The notes under the pieces: model-generated
Database searches by the model: none
What the model saw: the letters and a program-made list of their open reading frames with translations, nothing else
What the model was told of the DNA's origin: nothing
Shown: positions 1 through 5,773 of the stretch, in pieces
How positions within the stretch are numbered: the first letter of the stretch is position 1
Layout of the letters: the number at the start of each line of letters is the position of its first letter
Program-made: the position numbers and the translations under genes
From: an uncultured Lachnospiraceae bacterium
Lineage (GTDB): Bacteria > Bacillota > Clostridia > Lachnospirales > Lachnospiraceae
NCBI GenBank assembly: GCA_902783445.1
Contig: CACZQX010000320.1
Span: 1 to 8,611 of the forward strand
Direction of reading: 5' to 3'
Length of the DNA stretch: 8,611 nucleotides

Positions 1-607
1 CCATTTTATCATCACCGCCCCGTATCTTTTCGTAGTGTTCGGCAGTTTTTTCTTTTGCTGCCGCTCTTTTTTCTTCACGAGATTTTTCAAGTTTTGCTTC
101 GATTCTTTCTTTCTGCTCTTTAGCAGATTTTCTAAGCACCGCAAAGAATGATGTGTCCCCGTTGTCTTCAACCTTCATGCCAAAGCCCAAAAGTTTGTCT
201 TCCTGGCCGCTTGCTTCAAGCTTGCTCTTAAGTTCGTTCATACCCGATGCGCCTCTGGCAATGGTTGCTTCCACCTGTTTACGATAGTTTTCATCCGTTG
301 CCATTTTTTCTATCTTTTCTTCATCGATTAAAACTACCATTCTGTTTGGATTTGCAAAGGATGATGCATTTGCTTTTGCATTTTCTTTCTGGTCTTTGCT
401 TACCAAAACGAAATCCAGGTTTCCGAATTTGTGCTTTAACTCTTTGTAATACTTTTCAGCTTCTTTGGAAAGCTTAACGTTTCCGACCGTCTTGCCGTAA
501 TTTCCGGACTTTTTGGCAGCTTCGGTCTTATCGTTTTCAGTTTTGTTTACTGAATTTGCATACTGATTATACGCGCCTGCGATAATATTATTCGTGTTCA
601 CTGACAT
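1..607 (-). CDS. DUF6033-like protein, N-terminal part (runs off left edge)
   Basis: This gene is open from an ATG at 607 to the window edge, giving 202 visible codons. It is missing from ORF lists that require a stop. The start is supported by AAGGAGGT at 616-623, 8 bases upstream. The protein begins MSVNTNNIIAGAYNQYANS, has no signal peptide or membrane helix, and carries a mixed alpha/beta core at about residues 45-160 (KLSKEAEKYYKELK, then FVLVSKDQKENAKANASSFANP, then VVLIDEEKIEKMATDE). From about residue 161 it turns into a Lys/Glu/Ala-rich helix that is probably coiled coil. I recognise this arrangement as the DUF6033 family of Lachnospiraceae from memory; its biochemical function is unknown. 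The upstream region has a sigma-28-type promoter and CsrA-like leader sites, so co-regulation with flagella is inferred. The C-terminus lies outside the window. Confidence 0.82.
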   Translation of the reverse strand, partial: MSVNTNNIIAGAYNQYANSVNKTENDKTEAAKKSGNYGKTVGNVKLSKEAEKYYKELKHKFGNLDFVLVSKDQKENAKANASSFANPNRMVVLIDEEKIEKMATDENYRKQVEATIARGASGMNELKSKLEASGQEDKLLGFGMKVEDNGDTSFFAVLRKSAKEQKERIEAKLEKSREEKRAAAKEKTAEHYEKIRGGDDKM

Positions 608-615
608 TTCAATCT

Positions 616-657
616 ACCTCCTTGTAAATTTGATATGTAATGCGAGTCCGTTCGCAC
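616..657 (-). promoter_or_regulatory. Leader with two CsrA-like GGA sites, one overlapping the Shine-Dalgarno
   Basis: In the minus-strand leader a short hairpin at 657-640 (stem TGCGA/TCGCA at 656-652 and 645-641, plus a G-U closing pair) exposes the loop ACGGAC, which contains the A-N-GGA core that CsrA binds. A second site, TTACAAGGAGGT (627-616), matches about 10 of 12 positions of the CsrA consensus RUACARGGAUGU and covers the Shine-Dalgarno. The two GGA cores are about 28 nt apart, suitable for binding by one CsrA dimer. This layout resembles the B. subtilis hag leader. CsrA regulation is an inference: SD sequences often resemble CsrA sites by chance. Confidence 0.45.
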
Positions 658-686
658 ATAACTGACATTTTTGGTTTTCATCTTTT

Positions 687-714
687 TTATCGGCAGTTTA
701 GTTTTAAAAGTTTA
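687..714 (-). promoter_or_regulatory. Sigma-28 (SigD/FliA) type promoter for the DUF6033-like gene
   Basis: On the minus strand, TAAACTTT (714-707) and GCCGATAA (694-687) are separated by 12 bases. The E. coli FliA consensus is TAAAGTTT-N11-GCCGATAA, and B. subtilis SigD uses TAAA-N14-16-GCCGATAT. Here TAAA to GCCGATAA is 16 bases. The -10 element matches all eight FliA consensus bases and the -35 differs at one. The predicted transcription start is near 679-680, giving a leader of roughly 70 nt before the ATG at 607. No convincing TTGACA/TATAAT promoter competes in this gap. Confidence 0.75.
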
Positions 715-743
715 TATGTTTTTTAAAAAAACTTTTCTTATGT

Positions 744-781
744 AAAAGGGACCTCTTTTATTCACAAAAGAAGTCCCTTTT
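744..781 (-). terminator. Terminator of the PadR operon
   Basis: A 16-base-pair stem (AAAAGGGACTTCTTTT against AAAAGAGGTCCCTTTT on the minus strand) with a 6-base loop, GTGAAT. In minus-strand RNA every position pairs, one as U-G; on the plus strand that position is a C-A mismatch, which supports the minus direction. It lies about 35 bases after the stop at 816 and upstream of the promoter at 687-714, so it separates the two units. The U-tract is short and partly within the stem. Confidence 0.7.
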
Positions 782-815
782 AAGTATGTTAAGTATAAGT
801 TACAAGAACCCTATT

Positions 816-1556
816 TTATTTGTTTTTCCATTTTGTGCCGTTAACTTCTACATTTCCAAGATCGCAATGAAGGTTGAATTTGTTCAAATCCACATTGCCA
901 TTTGTTTTTACTTCGATATTACCCATATCACATTCCGCACTCATGGATTCAATATTTCCGGATACCTCGATATTTCCCATATCCGCCACTGCTTCGATTC
1001 TATCAAAGCTTGAGCTTGATATTTCGAGATTGCCCATGTCAAGGTCGAATGATCCGCTCTCAACATTCAAATCTTTCAAAACCACATTTCCCATATTGGC
1101 ATTTATTGTCAAATCTTCGCATCCGATTTTGTTAAGCTTGATATCGCCCATATCCACTTCAATGTTGATATCATCGATATTTGCATCTTTAGGAACCGTA
1201 ACGATTAAACGGTATTTTTTAGCCCACAGGCTTGCAAAAGATTTTTTCATTGTTTCTTTTATCTCAAGCTTACCGTCCTCAAAACTGATATGCGGAAGAT
1301 TTTTTTCCGGATAATTATATGCAACATTAAAGCCGTCACCGTACTGTATTGTAAGATCTGCCGCATCCGCATCTATCACGATCCCTGTTAATTCATTTGT
1401 TTTCAAATCACTATCAAATGAAATTGTTTCTTCAACCGCTTTACCCAACGAAAAGTTAAACCAACCTGTCATTCTACTCACTCCTATCACTATTGCTAAC
1501 AATGTAAAACACCATATAATTATTAAATAAATCTTTGTCCATCTTGGCTTTCTCAT
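816..1556 (-). CDS. Membrane-anchored DUF4097-like beta-repeat protein
   Basis: A 246-residue protein with one N-terminal membrane helix (about residues 9-27) after a basic start (MRKPRWTK), followed by an extracytoplasmic domain. From residue 130 on it is a ladder of repeats centred on D/N-M-G-N/D-hydrophobic-E-V: MG at residues 136, 155, 174, 193 and 211 and LG at 233, spaced 18-22 residues. This is the pattern of the DUF4097 / putative adhesin beta-strand repeat family, which probably forms a beta-helix-like stack. The start codon overlaps the stop of the upstream gene by one base (TAATG), and a GGGAGG sits 7 bases before it, so translation is probably coupled. It is the last gene of the PadR operon. 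Family members next to HAAS proteins are common in Firmicutes, but their molecular role is unsettled; envelope sensing or stabilisation is a guess. Confidence 0.85.
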   Translation of the reverse strand: MRKPRWTKIYLIIIWCFTLLAIVIGVSRMTGWFNFSLGKAVEETISFDSDLKTNELTGIVIDADAADLTIQYGDGFNVAYNYPEKNLPHISFEDGKLEIKETMKKSFASLWAKKYRLIVTVPKDANIDDINIEVDMGDIKLNKIGCEDLTINANMGNVVLKDLNVESGSFDLDMGNLEISSSSFDRIEAVADMGNIEVSGNIESMSAECDMGNIEVKTNGNVDLNKFNLHCDLGNVEVNGTKWKNK

Positions 1557-2518
1557 TAGTATTCCTCCCTTGTAAATGCGATTTTAAGGATGTGACCCAT
1601 AACTGCGGCTATCGGCCAGATTATCCATGTAATATGCCATGCACCTGTAAGGAAGCTAACACTTAAGTAGATGCAAACGATTGTCGGCCAATAAACTTCC
1701 ATAATACCTGCTGCCGTGCGGTTAATGTAATGAGCATTATTCTCATTTCCGTATGTTCCGCCGATTGTTTCGGCATCGTTAAGTTTTAAGATTATATCGT
1801 AACTGCTGTTAATAAGCGCTGAGAACACCAAAAGCATTACGCCGATTCCAATCATTGCAAACATCAAAACAGTTGTGAATACTCCACCGTATGCGATTGC
1901 ATTTGGAAGCCATGAAATTACCACCATTACAACACCGACTGTTTTGCAAAGAGCGTTTACGGCGGCAAATCTTCTGCGCTCGTTTCTTACATATTCGGCT
2001 GTTGAAATATCTATAGCGCAATTTGTTCTTGCAAGAAATCCCCATTCGGATCCGCTTACGCTTGAGAATACGAAAAGTCCAACCGCAATACCTATCGAGA
2101 TAAACATTCCCGCAAGGCCGTAGCTGTGTGCCTGTTCAAATTCCGCAAAGAAAATCGGATAAACAACACATGTGATGCAAAGGAGTACTCCGATTGCTCT
2201 CATCCATGCGCATCTTACTCTGTAAGATAAAAATCTCTTAACTTCATCGAATGTTACAAATCTTCTGTTTATGTTTTGTTCTCTTGTTTTTGTTTGCTCT
2301 ACTTCTTTTTCAAGGCCTAAAGTTTCAGCAAGTTCGTCCAAATTGCCAAACTCCGAAATAACCGTGCCCACTGCTGTGTTTTCACTTACACCTTCAGCAA
2401 TAAGTTCGTTATATTTATCTTCCATCATCTGGAAAAGCTCATCTTTTGCTCGCCTAACTTCGGGAGTGTTAGGCATGTTTGCAAACATTGCTTCTAAATA
2501 ATTCTTAATTGTTTCCAT
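1556..2518 (-). CDS. HAAS / permease-prefix domain membrane protein
   Basis: I place the start at the ATG at 2518 (320 residues, METIKNYLEAMF...) because AGGAGA lies about 7 bases upstream and the family begins at this motif; an upstream start at 2545 would add 9 residues and overlap padR. Residues 1-70 form the alpha-helical HAAS / permease prefix domain 1 (NYLEAMFANMPNTPEVRRAK, then ELIAEGVSENTAVGTVISEFGNLDELAETLGL). A linker to about residue 95 leads to six predicted membrane helices near 104-127, 134-154, 184-208, 211-235, 274-293 and 295-314. In this family the prefix domain is found beside PadR regulators and in ABC permeases, and is thought to relay a signal; no transport motif is visible here. 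It sits 20 bases after padR and overlaps the next gene by one base, so all three are probably cotranscribed. Confidence 0.87.
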   Translation of the reverse strand: METIKNYLEAMFANMPNTPEVRRAKDELFQMMEDKYNELIAEGVSENTAVGTVISEFGNLDELAETLGLEKEVEQTKTREQNINRRFVTFDEVKRFLSYRVRCAWMRAIGVLLCITCVVYPIFFAEFEQAHSYGLAGMFISIGIAVGLFVFSSVSGSEWGFLARTNCAIDISTAEYVRNERRRFAAVNALCKTVGVVMVVISWLPNAIAYGGVFTTVLMFAMIGIGVMLLVFSALINSSYDIILKLNDAETIGGTYGNENNAHYINRTAAGIMEVYWPTIVCIYLSVSFLTGAWHITWIIWPIAAVMGHILKIAFTREEY

Positions 2519-2538
2519 ATCGTTCTCTCCTATCTTAC

Positions 2539-2880
2539 TTAACAATTACCTATAAACCGTTCTATTACGTCTTTTGTGAGTTCCCACTCATCACATTTAT
2601 CTTTGTAATATTGTCTGCCTTTGTCGGTTACCCGATAGTAGGTTCTTTTCTTACCGTTACCTTCCGGGTCTTTTACCGCTACAAATGATTCGATGTATCC
2701 GTTCTTTTCCATCCTGGTGAAAGCGGAGTAAAGGGTTGTTTCCTTAATCAGATATTTCTCATCGGTAATCCTTTTAATCTCCTTTGAGATTTCATATCCG
2801 TAGGAAGGTTCTTTAATTAGGATACTTAGAATCATGGTGTCATTGTAACCGCGAATGATATCGCTACTGATCTCAACCAT
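2539..2880 (-). CDS. PadR-family transcriptional repressor
   Basis: A 113-residue protein, typical of short PadR regulators: an N-terminal winged helix-turn-helix (about residues 10-85) and a short C-terminal dimerisation helix. Diagnostic stretches are MILSILIKEPSYGYEISKEI, then ETTLYSAFTRMEKNGYIES (recognition helix with the Y-x-x-L/F-x-R-M/L-E-x-x-G-x-I/L pattern), then GKKRTYYRVTDKGRQYYKD (the wing). A GGAAGTGAG about 8 bases before the ATG serves as ribosome binding site. It is the first gene of an operon with a HAAS-domain membrane protein and a DUF4097-like protein, a recurrent Firmicutes arrangement. The promoter carries repeated CGTAGTA half-sites, so autorepression is likely. The inducer is not apparent. 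Confidence 0.93.
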   Translation of the reverse strand: MVEISSDIIRGYNDTMILSILIKEPSYGYEISKEIKRITDEKYLIKETTLYSAFTRMEKNGYIESFVAVKDPEGNGKKRTYYRVTDKGRQYYKDKCDEWELTKDVIERFIGNC

Positions 2881-3056
2881 ATTTTCTCACTTCCGTTTCC
2901 TTGATTTGTTTTTCGCGATTGCTTTGAATTCTGTGAGCATCTTGCATTTCGTGACAATCACTTCTCATTTTCACATTTCTTGCATTTAGTATAATCCGGA
3001 TCGTCTTTTGTAAACAGTGACTATTGTTATTTAGTTCTAATGACAAATGTCACATT

Positions 3057-3142
3057 TACTACGACTAATATACTACGATAAAGGTACTACGACTGATAAA
3101 GTACTTTATCTGTTGAAGTAAATATACTACGACTGACGTAGG
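3057..3142. promoter_or_regulatory. Array of repeated CGTAGTA half-sites, probable PadR operators
   Basis: TACTACGA occurs four times on the plus strand, beginning at 3057, 3071, 3085 and 3125; three of the copies extend to TACTACGACT. The first three are spaced exactly 14 bases apart. The copy at 3125 is completed by an inverted CGTAG at 3137-3141. A perfect 16-bp palindrome (GATAAAGTACTTTATC, 3095-3110) lies between the third and fourth copies, close to the predicted transcription start. Position over and just after the promoter suggests repression. That PadR is the binding protein is inferred from proximity. Confidence 0.6.
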
Positions 3143-3149
3143 ATGTCAA
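3121..3149 (-). promoter_or_regulatory. Sigma-A promoter of the PadR operon with operator in the spacer
   Basis: On the minus strand TTGACA (3149-3144) is followed after exactly 17 bases by TATATT (3126-3121). A-rich DNA at 3151-3168 could act as an UP element. The spacer contains the inverted repeat CTACG-N5-CGTAG (3141-3127), so a dimeric regulator bound there would block RNA polymerase. The expected start is near 3114, leaving a leader of about 230 nt before padR. Confidence 0.75.
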
Positions 3150-3217
3150 CAACTTTTTTTATTTTTTACAAGCAGGCTTGCTGTGCACTTTGTTCAGCCT
3201 TTCCTCGCCGTGTGCAC

Positions 3218-3248
3218 AAAAAAAGCCATCGAGTTTTCGATGACTTTT
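3218..3248 (-). terminator. Terminator of the six-helix membrane protein gene
   Basis: On the minus strand an 11-bp stem (AAAGTCATCGA with TCGATGGCTTT, one U-G pair) closes a 4-base loop and runs into seven T residues. It begins about 17 bases after the stop at 3264, and insulates this gene from the padR promoter. Confidence 0.88.
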
Positions 3249-3263
3249 ACTAAATCTATTTGA

Positions 3264-3881
3264 TTAAGCTTTTTTATTCCAGTTTTTATCTTCCTCGGTT
3301 AATTCTCCGCTTTCTTTTCTCAACCTGTAAGCATCATTTTGAGCTTCGATACAAATGATAACCCCAAAGGTGCAAATAAATGAGAATATTGCTACCACAT
3401 ATGAAAGCTTATCAAACAATTCCCTTGTGAAACATATCATATAAATATGGCGCAGTATTATATAAACAAGCATAATAGCCAACATTATCTGGTTAAACTT
3501 CATTTTTCCCGGACTGCTGTGATGAGTTGCTGAAAGCAGGAAATGGTTAAACATTACCACTGCTATAAGAATCGGTGTAATAAGCGCCGTGATTGCATTT
3601 ATACCATTATAGCTGCCGGCTTGAACATAATCGATAAATACCGTTGCATACCTAATAAGAAAGAGCATAAGTATAGCTCCGATAATACCTCTTACCGACT
3701 TTGTCTCGAATTTTGCAAATGCTAACCAAAGACATATTACACATATCAGATTTACGAACAGTTCAAATGAAAGCAGATAGTTTTCCGCCTTGATACACAT
3801 AGCCGCCTGAATTGTGGAAAAAATAACGGCAAGCCATGTAAATACATCTAAAGTCGTTTTGTTTGTAAAAAACTTTGTCAT
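3264..3881 (-). CDS. Six-helix integral membrane protein, function unknown
   Basis: A 205-residue, strongly hydrophobic protein that I cannot assign to a named family. Predicted membrane helices lie near residues 11-30, 35-56, 65-86, 94-118, 132-151 and 159-180, followed by a charged cytoplasmic-looking tail (AYRLRKESGELTEEDKNWNKKA). There is no signal peptide and no obvious catalytic motif; THHSSPGKMK at about residues 118-128 is a loop between helices four and five. The start at 3881 has AAGGGGG 4 bases upstream. It is a single-gene unit, divergent from the VanX-like gene with a shared 190-base upstream region, and closed by its own terminator. A link to the dipeptidase is possible only through that shared region. 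Confidence 0.8.
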   Translation of the reverse strand: MTKFFTNKTTLDVFTWLAVIFSTIQAAMCIKAENYLLSFELFVNLICVICLWLAFAKFETKSVRGIIGAILMLFLIRYATVFIDYVQAGSYNGINAITALITPILIAVVMFNHFLLSATHHSSPGKMKFNQIMLAIMLVYIILRHIYMICFTRELFDKLSYVVAIFSFICTFGVIICIEAQNDAYRLRKESGELTEEDKNWNKKA

Positions 3882-3957
3882 ATATCCCCCTTGTTATCCT
3901 GTAAGCAAGATTTGTGGTTTTCCTGCTTTGTTCATGAATTATTAAATATTTATACTT

Positions 3958-3986
3958 TATATCTTAACATATTTATGTGATAATAC
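3958..3986 (+). promoter_or_regulatory. Likely extended -10 promoter of the VanX-like gene
   Basis: TGATAATAC at 3978-3986 gives an extended -10 (TG-N-TAATAC). The -35 position (3958-3963, TATATC) is poor, as is common with extended -10 promoters. The leader would be about 80 nt, and includes the perfect palindrome ACGTTAACGT at 3991-4000, a possible operator. Confidence 0.4.
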
Positions 3987-3989
3987 CAA
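3961..3989 (-). promoter_or_regulatory. Likely promoter of the six-helix membrane protein gene
   Basis: On the minus strand TTGGTA (3989-3984) and TAAGAT (3966-3961) are separated by 17 bases, a moderate sigma-A match. It overlaps the predicted plus-strand promoter at 3958-3986. Confidence 0.45.
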
Positions 3990-4071
3990 TACGTTAACGT
4001 TGGCAATATTCTTTTACCTTTGCCGACAAACGCCTAACATATTTTAAGTATTAAATAAGAGGAGATTCTGA

Positions 4072-4857
4072 ATGAAAAAATTTATTATTATTTTAGCTTC
4101 TTTTTTATTGTGTTTCGGCCTGCTTGCTTGTAACAACAGTTCAAACAACGCAGCGGATTCTTCCGCTTCCGAGGAGATAACCGAACCGACCACAGCAATA
4201 GCCGATGACGGCAGAACTCTTTCCAACGACTCATCGGACTTTGTGTTGTTAAGCGAAGCTGTTCCCGATGCGATTTTGGAAATCAGATATTATTCAACCT
4301 ACAACTTTGTGGGTGAACGCATCGACGGCTATGAAGAACCCGTAGCTCTTCTTACCAAAGAAGCTGCAGCCGCACTTAAAGAAGTCAGCGATGAGCTGGT
4401 GGCAAAAGGTTACCGCCTCAAAATTTATGATGCATATCGTCCTCAAATGGCCGTAGATCATTTTATGCGTTGGGCTTTGGATGAAAACGATACTAAAATG
4501 AAATCTTATTTCTATCCCGAACTTGAAAAGGATGTTCTTTTCCCGCTGGGATACATTTTGGAACATTCGGGACACTCCAGAGGCAGCACGGTGGATTTAA
4601 CCTTATTTGATATGACAACGGAAAAAGAAGTTGACATGGGCGGAACCTTCGATTATTTCGGAGAGCTCAGCCACCCTGATTACACAAATATCACCGAAGA
4701 GCAATATAACAACCGCATGATTTTACGAAATGCAATGCTTGCCCATGGCTTCGAACCTCTTGCGGAAGAATGGTGGCATTTTACTTTGGAAGATGAACCA
4801 TACCCGGATACGTATTTTACCTTTACGGTAAACAGCGATTCGGTTGGTAACCTGTAA
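4072..4857 (+). CDS. VanX-like D-alanyl-D-alanine dipeptidase lipoprotein (peptidase M15D)
   Basis: A 261-residue protein predicted to hydrolyse D-Ala-D-Ala or related dipeptides outside the membrane. It starts with a lipoprotein signal peptide (MKKFIIILASFLLCFGLLAC, lipobox LLAC with Cys20), then a Ser/Asn/Glu-rich linker to about residue 55, then the catalytic domain. Zinc ligands of the VanX family are present: His168 and Asp175 in SGHSRGSTVD, and His236 in EEWWHF, with Glu233 as catalytic base. Arg123 in YDAYRP matches the VanX transition-state arginine. The start has GAGGAGA 6-7 bases upstream. VanX of resistance clusters is cytoplasmic and about 200 residues; the lipid anchor here puts the enzyme on the cell surface. 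No vanH, vanA or vanRS lies nearby, so wall-peptide scavenging or recycling is more likely than glycopeptide resistance. Confidence 0.9.
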   Translation: MKKFIIILASFLLCFGLLACNNSSNNAADSSASEEITEPTTAIADDGRTLSNDSSDFVLLSEAVPDAILEIRYYSTYNFVGERIDGYEEPVALLTKEAAAALKEVSDELVAKGYRLKIYDAYRPQMAVDHFMRWALDENDTKMKSYFYPELEKDVLFPLGYILEHSGHSRGSTVDLTLFDMTTEKEVDMGGTFDYFGELSHPDYTNITEEQYNNRMILRNAMLAHGFEPLAEEWWHFTLEDEPYPDTYFTFTVNSDSVGNL

Positions 4858-4954
4858 TACAAGGATATTATAATATATTTCGAACGGGCTCCGCATATGT
4901 ACTTACCTTATTAAACCCGAAGCGTTTGCGGCGCATGAATCTGAAACCTATTGT

Positions 4955-4991
4955 AAAGACCGACATATATTCGCAATATATGTCGGTCTTT
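4955..4991. terminator. Bidirectional terminator between the convergent VanX-like and PrsW-like genes
   Basis: A perfect 17-bp stem (AAAGACCGACATATATT and its complement) with a CGC loop. It is followed by TTTCTTT-like sequence on the plus side, and lies just after the minus-strand stop at 4994, so it can end transcription from both sides. The 97 bases between 4858 and 4954 show no other feature. Confidence 0.85.
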
Positions 4992-4993
4992 CT

Positions 4994-5533
4994 TTATAAT
5001 CCACGTCTCTTCTTTCTATCTTTATAAAAATATCGAATCGTAAGTATCAAAACAATAAAATCAAATACTGCCAAAGCAAACGGCATGTACATCCACGACT
5101 CGCTTATGTCGTACAGTTCTGGTGTTAGTGAAAAATCATACAGTCCGTGAATCAGCCATACAACGATTACAGCTGCCGCCATATAGCTTTTTTTGCCTTT
5201 TGCGTAACCCTTGGCATAAATCAGACCCATTATAAATGCATATCCGACATGTGGAATTGTAATTGCACGCGCAAACAAAACTCCGGGGCTTCCACCAATT
5301 GCATATAAAGCTGTTTCAAGTATTCCGAACATAGCCCCTATTATCACAAAATATGATAATATATCTGCTGTTGAATGCTTGTATTGCGTTTTTGATATTA
5401 CCGATTTAGCCAGCATAAATTTAACGACTTCCTCAACAAGTGCCAAATCTAAAAACTTGTAAATTGCCCTGTCCAAAAGAGTAGGAATATTTTGAAACAC
5501 AAATAGCTTCAGAACTACCCCTATCAAGAACAA
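4994..5533 (-). CDS. PrsW-like intramembrane protease, start unresolved
   Basis: This 179-residue reading frame encodes a multi-helix protein with PrsW family (glutamic-type intramembrane protease) signatures: EEVVK at residues 34-38, FGILE at 69-73, a His in PHVGYAF at residue 95 and HGLYD at 129-133. PrsW enzymes cleave membrane anti-sigma factors; the substrate here is unknown. The given start is TTG with no good ribosome binding site. The same frame stays open upstream to a TAA near 5605, encoding GKGALSDLWISLISGG, which looks like real family sequence, but it offers no ATG, GTG or TTG there. The strongest ribosome binding site (AAAAGGAG, 5579-5572) leads to a GTG at 5565 in a different frame that stops after seven codons. 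A frameshift, sequencing error or shortened N-terminus is possible; PrsW proteins usually carry more helices before EExxK. Confidence 0.72.
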   Translation of the reverse strand: MFLIGVVLKLFVFQNIPTLLDRAIYKFLDLALVEEVVKFMLAKSVISKTQYKHSTADILSYFVIIGAMFGILETALYAIGGSPGVLFARAITIPHVGYAFIMGLIYAKGYAKGKKSYMAAAVIVVWLIHGLYDFSLTPELYDISESWMYMPFALAVFDFIVLILTIRYFYKDRKKRRGL

Positions 5534-5608
5534 TCCACCGCTTATAAGCGATATCCAAAGATCACTGAGTGCTCCTTTTCCGATTGCGGCATTACAACTT
5601 TTTTACAT

Positions 5609-5637
5609 ATTATATAGCAATTCAGTCCAAAAAGTAA
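5609..5637 (-). promoter_or_regulatory. Likely promoter of the PrsW-like gene
   Basis: On the minus strand TTACTT (5637-5632) and a perfect TATAAT (5614-5609) are 17 bases apart. The transcript would start near 5602, so an N-terminus far upstream of the visible frame is not expected, and the ribosome binding site at 5579-5572 is the first one on it. Confidence 0.5.
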
Positions 5638-5648
5638 TTCTCATTTCG

Positions 5649-5668
5649 TCATGCCCTTTTGAGCATGA
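5649..5668. repeat. Inverted repeat in the divergent PrsW / small-protein gap
   Basis: TCATGC and GCATGA separated by 8 bases. It lies between the minus-strand promoter at 5609-5637 and the plus-strand promoter at 5708-5716, so it could be an operator for either. The repeat is short, and chance is possible. Confidence 0.35.
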
Positions 5669-5707
5669 GTACAATCAGATAAAGTATTTTATTTAGTACA
5701 ATTTTAG

Positions 5708-5716
5708 TGTTATGAT
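5708..5716 (+). promoter_or_regulatory. Extended -10 promoter of the 33-residue protein gene
   Basis: TGT-TATGAT gives an extended -10 with five of six bases of TATAAT; no strong -35 is seen. The transcript would begin near 5723 and reach the terminator at 5912-5940, an RNA of roughly 215 nt. Confidence 0.45.
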
Positions 5717-5773
5717 TTGAACATAGAAAGATACTTGTTATTTAATCATCATCTAATTTAGGAGGTGCTCATT

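Larger units (their letters stand above)
2881..3217. other. Long gap upstream of padR without a supported gene
   Basis: The gap holds the promoter and operator array (3057-3149), the A-rich stretch upstream, and a leader of about 230 nt. Inverted repeats are TGACA-AA-TGTCA at 3041-3052, overlapping AATGT-C-ACATT at 3046-3056, and CAAGC-AG-GCTTG at 3169-3180. GTGCAC occurs at 3183-3188 and 3212-3217. Short open stretches on the minus strand between 2880 and 3010 have no convincing ribosome binding site and I do not call them genes. I see no recognised riboswitch. Confidence 0.5.

Noticed and set aside
601..670. Repeat of ACTGACATTT at the DUF6033 start and in its leader
   Set aside because: Two copies of about 10 bases in AT-rich sequence, with no clear role; likely chance.
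874..1314. A 146-codon plus-strand frame opposite the DUF4097-like gene
   Set aside because: It is the complement of a strongly supported repeat-rich coding region, has no ribosome binding site and no family resemblance.
2881..3015. Small coding stretches upstream of padR, including one with a CxxC pair (DPDYTKCKKCENEK)
   Set aside because: They are 20-31 codons long, in conflicting frames, lack good ribosome binding sites and could at most be a gene remnant.
2990..3022. Second promoter for padR (TTTACA with TATACT)
   Set aside because: The spacing is only 15 bases, and a near-perfect promoter exists at 3121-3149.
3057..3134. Short direct repeats as a possible CRISPR array
   Set aside because: The units are only 8-10 bases, spacing is 14 and 40 bases, and there are no spacers of 25-40 bases or cas genes. 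Position over a promoter fits operators.
4072..4857. Vancomycin resistance cluster
   Set aside because: Only the VanX-like gene is present; no ligase, dehydrogenase or two-component system lies nearby, and this enzyme is exported.
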